Source: Aliagarivorans taiwanensis DSM 22990
GTDB lineage: Bacteria; Pseudomonadota; Gammaproteobacteria; Enterobacterales; Celerinatantimonadaceae
Length of the DNA stretch: 64,000 nucleotides
Direction of reading: 5' to 3'
NCBI RefSeq assembly: GCF_000429505.1
Contig: NZ_KE386912.1
Location: forward strand, 1-64,000
The position numbers were made by a program, and so were the translations under genes. Under the pieces are notes generated by a model. It saw only the letters and a list, made by a program, of their open reading frames with translations, ran no database searches and was not told the origin of the DNA. Positions 1-9,907 of this stretch are shown one piece after another. Each line of letters begins with the position of its first letter. Positions within the stretch are counted from its first letter, which is position 1.

Positions 1-347
<347 letters not shown>

Positions 348-385
348 ATCACCACCTCCATAGGAGGTGGTTTAATACTGATAAT

Positions 386-415
386 AAAAAGGCGTAACCC
401 CAGTTACGCCTTTTT
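386..415 (-). terminator. Rho-independent terminator, 652-aa membrane protein operon
   Basis: Perfect stem GGCGTAAC/GTTACGCC with a CCCA loop, flanked by A and T runs on both sides. It lies just after the stop of the minus-strand gene ending at 439 and could act in both directions. A second hairpin, ACCACCTCC/GGAGGTGGT at 351-371, sits directly beside the IS end. Confidence 0.85.
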
Positions 416-438
416 GATACTAACGTCTTCACAAAGCT

Positions 439-2397
439 TTAAGCGTTAGCGTCTTGCTCTTCCAACTCAAGCTGTTCACGTTGAGTATGTTCCAGCGCGC
501 TTTGGGCTTGTCCGCCCAGCAAACGTTGGTCAACATCGATGTTATCAAGCTGTTTACGGGCCGCATCAACCTGCAGGTTTTGCTTGCTCATCTTCATTAG
601 CGCTTCTTCTTCTGCATCGTTGTGAGAGACGATAGTAGAGCGTGAAGATAGCTTGCTGATCAGCTGGTGATAGATCTCGTCAGCCGTAGCGTCGTCAGTA
701 TGCATCGACATAATGAAACGAGGATATTGCAGCTTGGTGCCACCGGTACCCGCAAAGGTCGATGTAATCACCCGCGATACGTAAATCTGCGGGTGCAAGG
801 TGGTCACGTGGCTTTGGATTTCCTCAGAGTTCGCATCATGGATGCTGCCGCCAACCCGACGTTTGGTCATCTGAGTCGTACCTTGACACTTAAAGTGGAT
901 CAGGGTCGATTCGAACAGGATCTCACTCCAGAACGGATGGCTAAGATTGCTCAGCAAACGACCGAAGGTGGCCAATAGGAAAGCCGCAATCAGCGTATTA
1001 AAGAACGCAAAACCATTGCCCACAACGCCTTGGATGAACTCAAACTGTTGCGCATCACTCAAGGTTGAAGGATCAGCCGACGCTTCATAGGTGTTGATTG
1101 CCTCAACCAAGCTATGGGTACCCCAGAACACGGCAACCCCAGCAATGAGCAACAGAGCTTGTGACAGGCTAGTTGCCACAATGCGCAGCTTCTTGCCCAA
1201 AGGCTCGTCGTTCTTAGCCAGTACTTCAGGCTGGATCTCTTGCAGGGTATCGCCGCGGAACTCACCGGTTTGCTGATTCTGCTGTGGAGCAAGTGGCTTA
1301 TAGATACGGTTTGGCACCCCAAACTTACGGCGCTTCTCCATAATCTGCTGGCTAAACTCGGTGAAGATATCTAGCGGCTTAGCACGGATCGACTCGGCAG
1401 CAGGGCGTTTTTGCGTGACTTCGGTAATGGGGTTCGCTTCACGGGTGCGCAGACCAGTCAGGGTTAGCAACAAACCACAGCTCGCCACCACCAGTACGAA
1501 CAACAGCGCCAACCAAGGGCCATTACTGTAGTTCTGGTTGGCCGCTTGGATAAACTCGAAGCCAATATCCACTTGGCTGAAGTCTTGGCCTTTTAGCAGG
1601 GCTGCAATATCTTGTAGCGCCTGTTGCTCGCGTTGAAACAGCGACGATACCCCGCTAATAATAAGCGCTGGAACGATCGCACAAAAAGCGATGGCCTTAG
1701 CCAAACCACCGGCACCAATGGTGTCGATGCTGCGCGCTTGAGCGCGGTTAATTGGGCGGCCCGCTTTGCGCCAAACCAGAATCAGATACACCAGCAAGCA
1801 GAACGAGAACAGCGGCATCATTACCGTACCGGTTGCTCCCACTAAACCCACAGACGTGGTAAACAGCAGCAAAGCAAAACATAGCAATGCCACAGCAGTC
1901 TGAATGAACGCCCCAGTCAGTCGTTGCGCCAAGTTAATGATGGGGTAAGGCACAAAGGTGATCTTAGGGAACAGCGTATGCAGCAGTCGCGCAGCCAGTC
2001 CTTTAGGCTCAAGGAAGGTGTAGTTCTTGCTGCTCTCCAGCATCGACTCCATCTGCTCTTGGTTAAAACCTAGGTCGCTTTGCTCTGCTCGGGCACTGTC
2101 TTGGTTACTTTGATGATGGTTGTAACTCAGCGATGTTGGCGCAGAGCGACCGACCATAAAGCGGGTCAGTTGCATCAAGCCGCGGCCTAGAATCCACAAA
2201 CCATCGGCTAAGAACGTAAAGCCCAACAGGGCATAAGTCCAACCGGTCATCGGATATTCTTGCACCCAACCAGCAACGTTGGTCAGCAAGTAGATCCCCA
2301 GCAAGCTGGTTAGTGCACCGCGCACTGCGCGCAAGCTACCTTCAAATTTAAAGGGATTCTTGATCCCCAGGCTCTGGGAGCCGTGTTCAAAAGACAT
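439..2397 (-). CDS. Multi-pass membrane protein of unknown function (652 aa)
   Basis: I do not recognise this family. About eight hydrophobic segments can be seen (roughly residues 28-46, 52-71, 160-182, 187-209, 230-250, 294-316, 404-430 and 457-480). They are separated by polar linkers: an Asn/Gln-rich stretch near 92-115 and a long soluble stretch at 317-400. A soluble C-terminal domain of about 170 residues ends in a Gln/Glu-rich, probably coiled-coil tail. ATG 2395-2397 follows an AAGGAT site. The upstream gene stops 10 bases before it, so the two form an operon ending at the terminator at 386-415. The pair may form a membrane complex, but no catalytic motif was found. Confidence 0.8.
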   Translation of the reverse strand: MSFEHGSQSLGIKNPFKFEGSLRAVRGALTSLLGIYLLTNVAGWVQEYPMTGWTYALLGFTFLADGLWILGRGLMQLTRFMVGRSAPTSLSYNHHQSNQDSARAEQSDLGFNQEQMESMLESSKNYTFLEPKGLAARLLHTLFPKITFVPYPIINLAQRLTGAFIQTAVALLCFALLLFTTSVGLVGATGTVMMPLFSFCLLVYLILVWRKAGRPINRAQARSIDTIGAGGLAKAIAFCAIVPALIISGVSSLFQREQQALQDIAALLKGQDFSQVDIGFEFIQAANQNYSNGPWLALLFVLVVASCGLLLTLTGLRTREANPITEVTQKRPAAESIRAKPLDIFTEFSQQIMEKRRKFGVPNRIYKPLAPQQNQQTGEFRGDTLQEIQPEVLAKNDEPLGKKLRIVATSLSQALLLIAGVAVFWGTHSLVEAINTYEASADPSTLSDAQQFEFIQGVVGNGFAFFNTLIAAFLLATFGRLLSNLSHPFWSEILFESTLIHFKCQGTTQMTKRRVGGSIHDANSEEIQSHVTTLHPQIYVSRVITSTFAGTGGTKLQYPRFIMSMHTDDATADEIYHQLISKLSSRSTIVSHNDAEEEALMKMSKQNLQVDAARKQLDNIDVDQRLLGGQAQSALEHTQREQLELEEQDANA

Positions 2398-2407
2398 CTA
2401 GTTATCC

Positions 2408-3166
2408 TTACATCATTGGCTGGAAGCCATCCTGGCTTGCCGGGGTTGGTTCAGGGCTTGCCGAAATACCGAGATCAGCAGGGCTTGCCACCATAGAGCG
2501 ATCAATTTGCGTACATACCTCGCGGATATGATCGGCAAAAGCGGCGTTCGCCGCTGCTTTGGTTTTGGCCACCGGGAGGTTGTAAGCGAGTTTAGAAATC
2601 ACATACCCGACACCGCCACCAACAAAACCGTGCCACACACTGCCATAACGGAGATCGAAGAAATTCGTAACCAGATGGACGGTATCCATCAGGATGTAAG
2701 GCAAGGAGGTGATAAAGCCGAGTACGTTGCCATATAGCAAAGCCTCCCCCGCCCAGGTGCTCCACCAGAATGCCAACAAAGTGGTAAGGAAAGTAAGTAA
2801 TCCGCTAAAACGCTTCACAAAGCCCACGTAGCCAGAAAGCTTTAGCATGCGGAATGCGCCATTTTCCTTGGCGTACTCACTGGTGTAGCCCATAAAGTCG
2901 TTCGAATGCAGCATGTAGAGCATGTTGTAGATGCCGCCATTGTTACCATCTACACCCTCAATGAGGGTGATCTCACGCGTTGTGGGTGGAATATCAGCAT
3001 TGAAATCAGTTTTGATGGTTTCAACTTTGCCGCCAGCTTTCTCTAAATAAATAGTCTGGCGACCATCGAACGTTTTTGCTCCACCAAAAAGCCCAGTAAT
3101 GGTGTTGAACTTAATCTGGTACTCTTTTTTGCCAACCTTGAGCAAAGAGGTATGTGTTTTTTCCAT
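2408..3166 (-). CDS. Hypothetical membrane-associated protein (252 aa)
   Basis: Unknown protein encoded directly upstream of the 652-residue membrane protein. The first half is soluble and beta-rich looking (MEKTHTSLLKVGKKEYQIKF...). Two or three hydrophobic stretches follow in the middle (FSGLLTFLTTLLAFWW; VLGFITSLPYILMDTVHLV), then a glycine-rich helix (GFVGGGVGYVISKLAY) and a Pro/Ser-rich tail. The frame is open to a GTG at 3217, adding 17 residues. That GTG has no ribosome-binding site and lies almost on a candidate promoter, so I prefer the ATG at 3164-3166. Neither start has a strong Shine-Dalgarno sequence. Confidence 0.7.
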   Translation of the reverse strand: MEKTHTSLLKVGKKEYQIKFNTITGLFGGAKTFDGRQTIYLEKAGGKVETIKTDFNADIPPTTREITLIEGVDGNNGGIYNMLYMLHSNDFMGYTSEYAKENGAFRMLKLSGYVGFVKRFSGLLTFLTTLLAFWWSTWAGEALLYGNVLGFITSLPYILMDTVHLVTNFFDLRYGSVWHGFVGGGVGYVISKLAYNLPVAKTKAAANAAFADHIREVCTQIDRSMVASPADLGISASPEPTPASQDGFQPMM

Positions 3167-3222
3167 GTTTTCACGCTTTAAAATTATTGGAATAGAAGAA
3201 TTATTTTTATTAGCCACGCTGG

Positions 3223-3251
3223 GTTTTACTAAATGATAAAAGAGGATTCAA
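3223..3251 (-). promoter_or_regulatory. Candidate sigma70 promoter for the 269/652-aa operon
   Basis: On the minus strand TTGAAT and TAAAAC are separated by 17 bases in an AT-rich stretch. The rest of 3252-3600 has no gene that I can support. It holds AT-rich sequence and the upstream region of the RND operon. Confidence 0.35.
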
Positions 3252-3603
3252 GTAGATAACGGCTTATTCACCACAATGCAGCCGCCACCTGATATATACG
3301 TCACATATATTTGATTTACATGGCGATTTTACAGTCAGCAACGGGAAGGTAGGGAGCGAAAATAGTGGTGTAGCGGCATGCGCTTATCAGTAACCACTTA
3401 CTTCAATGGGTAACCGCGAAAACTAAAGCAAATAGGAATAATACAACTAAAAAGGTGGCGCTTTAATTAGCCGTTTAAACGCGGCCAAACCAAGGCTAAG
3501 GGGAGAATGTTTTATGACATTTTCACTTCTTTACAATTCTTGACAGCACTAGACCTGCCCCCCAAGTACAATATCCCAGCATTCACTTTCAGCGGTTCAA
3601 ACT

Positions 3604-4701
3604 ATGTGGTTACGATTTGCCATCCCGCCAGTTCTGGCGCTCTCACTTATTGCCCTACTTTGGTACAACGCCGACTCAGAGGCTGCGCCGCAGCGTCGTC
3701 AGGCGCGGGTACTCAATGTGCTGACCGAAGAGGTGCAAAGCCACCAGCTAAACCAGCAGCTCAACCTGATCGGCACGCTTGATGCGGCCCGCTCGGTAGA
3801 GATTGCCGCGGAGGTGAATGCCAAGGTCGAAACGCTGCCGCTAACATCGAACCAGAGCGCCCAAAAAGGAGAGCTGTTGATTCAGCTGGATGCCACCAAG
3901 GCGATGGCTCAGCTCAATGAGGCGCGCGCCTTCCACCAAGACGAACAACGTAAGCTGGGGGAATACCAGTTGCTGCTAAGCCGTAAAGCGATCTCGCAAG
4001 CGGAATATGATGCCCAAAAAGCCGCGACTGATATTGCCCTGGCGCGTTTGGATGTGGCTAAGGCCGAGCTGGAAGACTACAGCCTGCGCGCCCCCTTCGA
4101 TGGCGTGATTGGCTTGATAGATATCAGCGAAGGCAGCTTGGTTAATGCCAACCAAGGGCTGCTGAGCTTCGATGACCTGTCCAAACTGCACCTCGATCTC
4201 AACGTCCCCGAACGTTACCTAAGCCAGCTACATATCGGTATGCCGATTCAGGCCACCAGCAGTGCATGGCCGGGCCGCCACTTTAGCGGCGAGATGCAAG
4301 CCATCGACCCACGCGTCGACAGCGACAGCCTGAACCTGCGCGTACGTATTGCCTTTGATAACCCAGAGCAGCTTCTCAAACCGGGTATGCTGCTCTCTGC
4401 CACGCTGGCGCTCCCCACTGCCGAACAGCCGATGGTGCCGGTGCAAGCGATTGAGTACTCGGGTACCCGCCGCTATGTGTATGTGATTGACCAGCAGCAA
4501 ACTGCAGTGCGCACCGAGGTGGAACTGGGCCAGCGCATCGACAACGCAGTACTTATTCAGCAAGGCCTACAAGGCGGCGAGCGAATTGTCGTGCAAGGCT
4601 TGGTGAATATTCGTGATGGCGCGAAGGTCGACGACTTAGCAATCGCCGCTGAAGGCGAACCAAGCGAGCGTCAACGCCCAGCACAAGGAGCGCGAGGCTA
4701 A
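3604..4701 (+). CDS. RND efflux periplasmic adaptor (membrane fusion protein)
   Basis: Periplasmic adaptor (HlyD/AcrA family) that would link the inner-membrane pump encoded next to it to an outer-membrane channel. An N-terminal signal-anchor (residues 4-20) is followed by a lipoyl half-motif (VEIAAEVNAKVETLPL), an alpha-hairpin (about 95-150) and the second lipoyl half (YSLRAPFDGVIGLIDISEGSLV). Beta-barrel and membrane-proximal domains follow. It has no lipobox, unlike AcrA. At 365 aa it is near normal length. Its TAA stop overlaps the pump ATG by one base (TAATG). No outer-membrane factor gene is adjacent, so a TolC-like partner elsewhere is inferred. Substrate unknown. Confidence 0.92.
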   Translation: MWLRFAIPPVLALSLIALLWYNADSEAAPQRRQARVLNVLTEEVQSHQLNQQLNLIGTLDAARSVEIAAEVNAKVETLPLTSNQSAQKGELLIQLDATKAMAQLNEARAFHQDEQRKLGEYQLLLSRKAISQAEYDAQKAATDIALARLDVAKAELEDYSLRAPFDGVIGLIDISEGSLVNANQGLLSFDDLSKLHLDLNVPERYLSQLHIGMPIQATSSAWPGRHFSGEMQAIDPRVDSDSLNLRVRIAFDNPEQLLKPGMLLSATLALPTAEQPMVPVQAIEYSGTRRYVYVIDQQQTAVRTEVELGQRIDNAVLIQQGLQGGERIVVQGLVNIRDGAKVDDLAIAAEGEPSERQRPAQGARG

Positions 4702-7700
4702 TGCTGCTTTCCGATATCTCGGTTAAACGCCCTGTTGTTGCCATCGTACTCAGCCTGCTGCTGTGTGTGTTTGGCTTGGTCTCGTTTAGCCAACTGCCGG
4801 TTCGGGAGATGCCCGATGTAGAAAACCCGGTAGTCACCATTACCACCCGCTACAGCGGTGTGGCCGCGAGCATTATCGACAGCCAAATCACCTCAGTGAT
4901 TGAAGATCAGCTCACTGGTATCTCCGGTATCGACAAGCTGGAGTCGGTCTCCCGCCCCGGCATGTCGCGCACCACCGTGACCTTTGAGATGGATTATCCG
5001 CTGACCGAGGGCCTAAGCGATGTACGTGACGCGGTAGCGCGGGCGCAAAACCGCCTGCCGGATCAAGCCGACAACCCTATCGTTTCCAAAGACAACGGTA
5101 GTGGTGAGCCCTCGATTTACCTGAACCTCAACTCCACCCTGCTCGATCGCCAGGAGCTGACCGATTACGCCAACCGTATCCTGATTGACCGCTTAAGCCT
5201 GGTCAGCGGCGTAAGCTCGGTAGAGCTAAGTGGCGCGCTTAACCAAGTGATGTACGTGGAGCTGGACCCCATCCAGATGGCTGGCCGGGGCATTACCCCT
5301 AGCGATATCGTCAGCGCCCTGAATCGCGAAAACATCGAGCAGCCCGGCGGCGAGATCCGCAACGACGCCACCTCGATGTCGGTTCGTACCGATCGGCTGT
5401 ACAACCAAAGCGTCGACTTTGAATACCTGCAGATTAATAACGACGGCCGCCAACCGATCTACCTGCGAGATGTGGCGCGGATCTTTGTTGGTGCCGAGAA
5501 CGAGAACTCAACCTACAAAAGCGATGGCATCCTTAACCTCAGTTTGGGGATTGTTACCCAGCTCGACGCCAACCCGCTGGATGTGGCCAAAGACATCACC
5601 CAAGAGGTGGAGAACTTCCAAGAGTTCCTGCCTGCCGACACCGAGCTATACATCGATTACGACTCCACAGTGTTTATCGAACAGGCGGTGACCGAGGTCT
5701 ATCAAACTCTGGCGATGACCGGCGCACTGGTGGTGCTGATCCTCTATGTCTTCTTGGGCCAAGCGCGCATTACCCTGATCCCAGCGGTCACCGTGCCGGT
5801 ATCACTGATTGCCGCCTTTATCGCCGCACAAAGCTTTGGCTTCTCGGTCAACCTTATTACTTTAATGGCGCTGATTCTGGCGATTGGCTTGGTGGTGGAC
5901 GATGCCATCGTGGTGGTAGAGAACATCTATCACCATATCGAGCAGGGCCAACCGCCGCTGCTAGCCGCCTACTACGGCACCCGCGAGGTGGGCTTTGCGG
6001 TAATTGCCACCACCTTAGTGCTGGTGATGGTGTTCCTGCCGATTGCCTATATGGATGGCATGGTGGGCAAGATCTTTACCGAGTTTGCCGTATTGCTGTC
6101 GGTGGCGGTGCTGTTCTCCTCACTGATAGCGCTTACCCTCACGCCGGTGCTGGGCAGCAAGCTGCTGAAAGGCAAATCGCGCCCCAACCCCATCACGTCG
6201 GCGGTGGACAAAGCCTTCGCCTGGCTGCTACCGCGCTATCAGCACCTGCTGCGCTGGGTGATTGGCTGGAAGACCCTGGCACCGAGCATTCTGGTGCTGT
6301 GTATCGTGGGAAGTGCCTATCTGGCGCAGCAAGTCCCCGCCCAGCTAGCCCCGGAAGAAGACCGCGGCGTGGTGTTTATCTTTGTAAAAGGCGCCGAGGG
6401 CACCTCTTACGATCGCATGAACCACAATATGGAAGCGGTCGAGCAGCGGCTGATGCCACTACTCGGCCAAGGGGTAATCCGCTCGTTCAATATGCAGGCA
6501 CCCGCCTTTGGTGGCCGCGCCGGCGATAACACCGGCTTTATCATTGTGCAGCTGGAGGATTGGACTCAGCGCACCATGAGCGCCCAACAAGCCATGGCGA
6601 TGCTGAATAAGCAGCTCACTGGCATGCCAGATATCTTCTTCAGAGTATTACCACCGGGCTTTCGTGGCGGCTCCAGCGAGGCGATCCAGTTTGTATTGGG
6701 CGGGCCGGACTACAGCCGGATCAACGAGTGGGCGGAGAAGCTGATGCTGGAAGCCGAGCAGCTGCCAGCCATTGAAAGCCTGGAGCTAAGCTATTCCGAG
6801 AAAACCCCCGAGTTAGTGGTGAGTATCGACCGCGCCCGCGCCGCCGAGCTGGGGGTGAGCATTAGCGAAGTCTCCACTACCCTCGAGGTGATGCTGGGCG
6901 GACGCACCGAGACCACCTATGTGGATCGCGGCGAAGAGTACGATGTGTATCTGCGCGGCTCAGAGCGTAACTTCAACAACGCCAACGACCTGAGCAAGAT
7001 CTACCTGCGCGCCAACAACGGCACCCTGCTGACCTTAGACAGCGTTGCCCAAGTAGAAGAAGTGGCCAGCTCACGCCGCCTTGAGCGCCTGAACAAGCAG
7101 CGGGCAATCACCCTAAAAGGCAACGTGGCCAGCGGCCATACTCTGGGCCAAGCGCTGGATGGCTTGGAAGCACTGGCCGTGGAGATGCTGCCCAACGATA
7201 TCAGCATCGACTACAACGGCGAGTCCAAGGACTTCCGCGACAACCAGAGCAACACCGTGTTGGTGTTCGGCTTAGCGCTACTGGTGGCTTACTTGGTATT
7301 GGCAGCCCAGTTCGAGAGCTTTATCAACCCACTGGTGGTGATGTTCACCGTACCGATGGGGCTGCTCGGTGGCCTGGCCGGGTTGATGATTATGGGCGAG
7401 AGCCTGAATATCTACAGCCAGATCGGCATGCTGATGCTGATCGGCATGGTGACCAAGAACGGCATCTTGATTGTGGAATACGCCAACCAGTTGCGCGACC
7501 GTGGCATCGATTTTAACGAGGCGATTGTGCAGGCCTCATCACGCCGCCTGCGGCCGATTCTGATGACCGCCTTTACCACCATCGCCGGTTCGATCCCGCT
7601 GCTGCTCAGCACCGGAGCAGGCGCAGAAAGTCGTATGGCGGTGGGTGTGGTTATCTTGTTCGGTATGGCCTTTTCCACCGTGGTGACCTTGGTGGTGATC

Positions 7701-7856
7701 CCAGCGATTTACCAACTACTGGCACGCCATACCCATAGCCCGGGTTTTGTGAGTGAGCAGTTGGCCAAACTGCATTCTCAACAAGAGCAGGTTCAACAAG
7801 AACAGTCGCAACAAGAGCAGGCTAAACACGATCGGCCATCACCAGCAATGGATTAA
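4701..7856 (+). CDS. RND efflux transporter permease (AcrB/MexF-type)
   Basis: Inner-membrane proton-driven RND pump of 1051 aa, normal length for the HAE1 family. The N-terminus (LLSDISVKRPVVAIVLSLLL) is typical. The proton-relay aspartate pair is in TM4 (GLVVDDAIVVVENI), and the conserved TM10 lysine is in GMVTKNGILIVEYANQ. Twelve membrane segments surround two large periplasmic loops. The last 30 residues form a Gln/Glu-rich tail with repeated QQEQ units that is not part of the pump fold. The gene is translationally coupled to the adaptor gene, and the operon ends at the terminator at 7885-7910. Substrate cannot be read from the sequence. Confidence 0.93.
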   Translation: MLLSDISVKRPVVAIVLSLLLCVFGLVSFSQLPVREMPDVENPVVTITTRYSGVAASIIDSQITSVIEDQLTGISGIDKLESVSRPGMSRTTVTFEMDYPLTEGLSDVRDAVARAQNRLPDQADNPIVSKDNGSGEPSIYLNLNSTLLDRQELTDYANRILIDRLSLVSGVSSVELSGALNQVMYVELDPIQMAGRGITPSDIVSALNRENIEQPGGEIRNDATSMSVRTDRLYNQSVDFEYLQINNDGRQPIYLRDVARIFVGAENENSTYKSDGILNLSLGIVTQLDANPLDVAKDITQEVENFQEFLPADTELYIDYDSTVFIEQAVTEVYQTLAMTGALVVLILYVFLGQARITLIPAVTVPVSLIAAFIAAQSFGFSVNLITLMALILAIGLVVDDAIVVVENIYHHIEQGQPPLLAAYYGTREVGFAVIATTLVLVMVFLPIAYMDGMVGKIFTEFAVLLSVAVLFSSLIALTLTPVLGSKLLKGKSRPNPITSAVDKAFAWLLPRYQHLLRWVIGWKTLAPSILVLCIVGSAYLAQQVPAQLAPEEDRGVVFIFVKGAEGTSYDRMNHNMEAVEQRLMPLLGQGVIRSFNMQAPAFGGRAGDNTGFIIVQLEDWTQRTMSAQQAMAMLNKQLTGMPDIFFRVLPPGFRGGSSEAIQFVLGGPDYSRINEWAEKLMLEAEQLPAIESLELSYSEKTPELVVSIDRARAAELGVSISEVSTTLEVMLGGRTETTYVDRGEEYDVYLRGSERNFNNANDLSKIYLRANNGTLLTLDSVAQVEEVASSRRLERLNKQRAITLKGNVASGHTLGQALDGLEALAVEMLPNDISIDYNGESKDFRDNQSNTVLVFGLALLVAYLVLAAQFESFINPLVVMFTVPMGLLGGLAGLMIMGESLNIYSQIGMLMLIGMVTKNGILIVEYANQLRDRGIDFNEAIVQASSRRLRPILMTAFTTIAGSIPLLLSTGAGAESRMAVGVVILFGMAFSTVVTLVVIPAIYQLLARHTHSPGFVSEQLAKLHSQQEQVQQEQSQQEQAKHDRPSPAMD

Positions 7857-7884
7857 CAGCAAGCGCGTTTTGCTATAGAGTTTG

Positions 7885-7910
7885 AAAGGTGGCTGATGGC
7901 CACCTTTTTT
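7885..7910 (+). terminator. Rho-independent terminator after the RND operon
   Basis: Stem AAAGGTGGC/GCCACCTTT with loop TGATG, then a T run. It overlaps the first ATG of the following open frame (7896), which argues that the downstream gene starts later, at 7941. Confidence 0.85.
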
Positions 7911-7940
7911 GTCTCTCTGAGCGATGTTAAGGATAACGCT

Positions 7941-8897
7941 ATGCTCAAGCTGCTTGCGCGCCTCGCCATGTCTGGCTCGGTGCTGATTGCACTACTGATT
8001 CTGATTCAAGGCTGGCTGCCCGACCTGCTGCCCGGCATCGTGATTAGCTATGCACTGGTCTATGGCCCGCGCTGGATTTGGCTGCTGCCGGCAGTGTTGG
8101 CGCTGCTGTTGATTGTCAAACTCAAGCCGCCGGCACGTATTCTTAGCGTGTTGAGTCTGGCGGTGATTATCCGCTTTCAGGACCTGCAGCTTTCCTTCCC
8201 CAGCCCCGGCTATCCGCAGCTGCGGGTGATCACCTTTAATGCCGGGCAAGGCTCCTTCGCACCCTTCCTTAAAGACTTGGTGGATTGGCATGATGCCGAT
8301 GTGGTGCTGCTGCAAGAAGCCGGTGAGAGCTTTACCAAGCGCGCCTTTGGCGATGAGTGGTACACCCACTGCCATTTCTGGAAGTGTGTGGCCAGTCGCT
8401 ACCCGCTAGAGCACACCGGCTTGCTGCACCTTAATGCCGAGGCCGAATGGGGCCACTTTGCCGCGATGTACCAGATCCAATGGCAAGGCCAGATAATTAA
8501 TCTTGCCAACGTTCACCTGGCCACCCCGCGCCCGGTGTTGGAAACCCTGCTAAACCTCAGCCCCGACCCACAGATGGCCAGCTCACACCACGAGAAGCGT
8601 CGCCTGCAAGCCTCATTTCTATCTAGCTGGGCCAAGCAGAATCAGCCTGTGATTGTCGGTGGTGATTTTAATATGAGCGAGCAAGACACGCTGTATCGCG
8701 AGTTCTTTAGCGGCTTTGGCAATGCCATCGACCAAGCCGGCAGTGCGGTGAATTACACCAAGTACACCTCATGGCACGGCACGCGTATCGATCATGTATT
8801 GTTCGGGGAGGACTTTCGCGCCAATCAGGCTGAGGCACTGGAGGCAATTGGTGGCGACCACCGGGCGGTGCTCGCCGCGTTAAGTTTAAAAGAATAG
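7941..8897 (+). CDS. YafD-like endonuclease/exonuclease/phosphatase family protein
   Basis: 318-residue protein with two or three N-terminal hydrophobic segments (residues 1-75) and a C-terminal EEP-fold domain. EEP motifs visible: VITFNAGQG, the metal-binding Glu in VLLQEAG, the NVHLATP strand, GGDFNM, RIDHVLF and the final GDHRAV. All are intact, so a divalent-metal phosphoesterase on the membrane is likely; the substrate is unknown. I chose ATG 7941 because AAGGA lies 7 bases upstream. An in-frame ATG at 7896 falls inside the terminator hairpin of the RND operon. Confidence 0.85.
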   Translation: MLKLLARLAMSGSVLIALLILIQGWLPDLLPGIVISYALVYGPRWIWLLPAVLALLLIVKLKPPARILSVLSLAVIIRFQDLQLSFPSPGYPQLRVITFNAGQGSFAPFLKDLVDWHDADVVLLQEAGESFTKRAFGDEWYTHCHFWKCVASRYPLEHTGLLHLNAEAEWGHFAAMYQIQWQGQIINLANVHLATPRPVLETLLNLSPDPQMASSHHEKRRLQASFLSSWAKQNQPVIVGGDFNMSEQDTLYREFFSGFGNAIDQAGSAVNYTKYTSWHGTRIDHVLFGEDFRANQAEALEAIGGDHRAVLAALSLKE

Positions 8898-8924
8898 TCT
8901 GCAGCCTTGAGGTCTCAACAATGT

Positions 8925-8950
8925 GAAAAAAGCCTCCGAACGAGGAGGCT
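8925..8950 (-). terminator. Rho-independent terminator of nlpI
   Basis: On the minus strand AGCCTCC/GGAGGCT with a six-base loop is followed by six T residues, 17 bases after the nlpI stop codon. Confidence 0.85.
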
Positions 8951-8966
8951 ACTCAGTGATGAGCCT

Positions 8967-9851
8967 TCAGCCAGCGTTTTCCAGCAGGTTTTGCTCGTAG
9001 CGGTACAACTCCAACAGTGCCAAACGGTGCTCAACAAAATCGAACACATTATTGGCCAGTGACAACTTAAAGTAGCTGGCCGCCAAATCATACTGCTGGG
9101 CACGTTGGGCTTGCTTGGCCAAGTAGAAGTAGGCTTCACACAGGCGCTCAGCCAACTGGCGGTTATCGCCGCCCATCATCGCTGCCAGCTCCAAGAACTC
9201 GGTTTGGGTTAGCTCACCGGCGTACATCGCCACAATCTGCCAGCCCCAGTCGTCGGTTTGGAAGGCGCGCAGGCTGCTTTGTAGCTGCTCTAAGGCCGCC
9301 GCATCATCCACATCACGGTGAATCAGATAGCGCCATAGCACCCGGTAGGGGTCGCCAAGGTCTTGCTCTGCGTAGGTATCGATATCGGTCAGGGCCAACT
9401 GTGGTTTCATTGCATAGCTCAGCGCGACCGAGCGATAGAAGTAGGCAAAGCCGTAATCGGGGTAGAGTTCGATGGCCGAATCGAAGGATTCAAAGGCCGA
9501 CTCGAAGTCTTCTTGCAAGATAAAGTAGACACCGAGGAAGTTGTACACCTCGGCAAAGTCGGGCTTAAGCTGCAGGGCGCGATTAAAATCAAGCCGCGCC
9601 AGTGAGCGCAGGCCGACCCGGTCGAACACCAGCGCGCGCTCGTAGTAAAGCTGAGCGGTTTCCTCTTGGTCATACTCGCCCGAGTTGAGCATCTGGCCCA
9701 GTCGCGCCAGCGCCACTTCCGATTGCTGATTAACCTGCAGAGGCGTTGCGAGTACCACCGGCGGAGATTCTTCTTGTCCAGTTAATGTACAGCCTGCCAG
9801 CCCCAGCATGACCAAGGCAATGAACAGCCCTTTAAATGGAAGTTGATACAT
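8967..9851 (-). CDS. nlpI: Lipoprotein NlpI, TPR repeat
   Basis: Outer-membrane lipoprotein that in E. coli acts as an adaptor for the Prc protease and scaffolds murein hydrolases. A signal peptide with lipobox LAGC (Cys21) is followed by TPR units at roughly residues 65-165 (ALVFDRVGLRSLARLDFNRALQLKPDFAEVYNFLG; AFESFDSAIELYPDYGFAYFYRS). At 294 aa the length matches E. coli NlpI. An upstream GGAGATAT supports the ATG. In many gammaproteobacteria nlpI follows pnp. Here kdsA is upstream instead, with a strong inverted repeat in between. Confidence 0.92.
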   Translation of the reverse strand: MYQLPFKGLFIALVMLGLAGCTLTGQEESPPVVLATPLQVNQQSEVALARLGQMLNSGEYDQEETAQLYYERALVFDRVGLRSLARLDFNRALQLKPDFAEVYNFLGVYFILQEDFESAFESFDSAIELYPDYGFAYFYRSVALSYAMKPQLALTDIDTYAEQDLGDPYRVLWRYLIHRDVDDAAALEQLQSSLRAFQTDDWGWQIVAMYAGELTQTEFLELAAMMGGDNRQLAERLCEAYFYLAKQAQRAQQYDLAASYFKLSLANNVFDFVEHRLALLELYRYEQNLLENAG

Positions 9852-9907
9852 ATATCTCCGCTAAGTCCCTAAAAGCTTGAATGGTCTTGGCACTACCCTA
9901 GCAAGAG

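Noticed and set aside
351-371. Second terminator next to the IS end
   Set aside because: Good stem but a short, interrupted T tract; recorded only in the terminator note as a hairpin.
3540-3572. TTGACA ... TACAAT promoter for the RND operon
   Set aside because: The spacing is 21 bases, too long for a normal sigma70 promoter.
7896-7940. ATG start of the YafD-like gene at 7896
   Set aside because: It lies in the loop of the RND terminator; ATG 7941 has a good ribosome-binding site.
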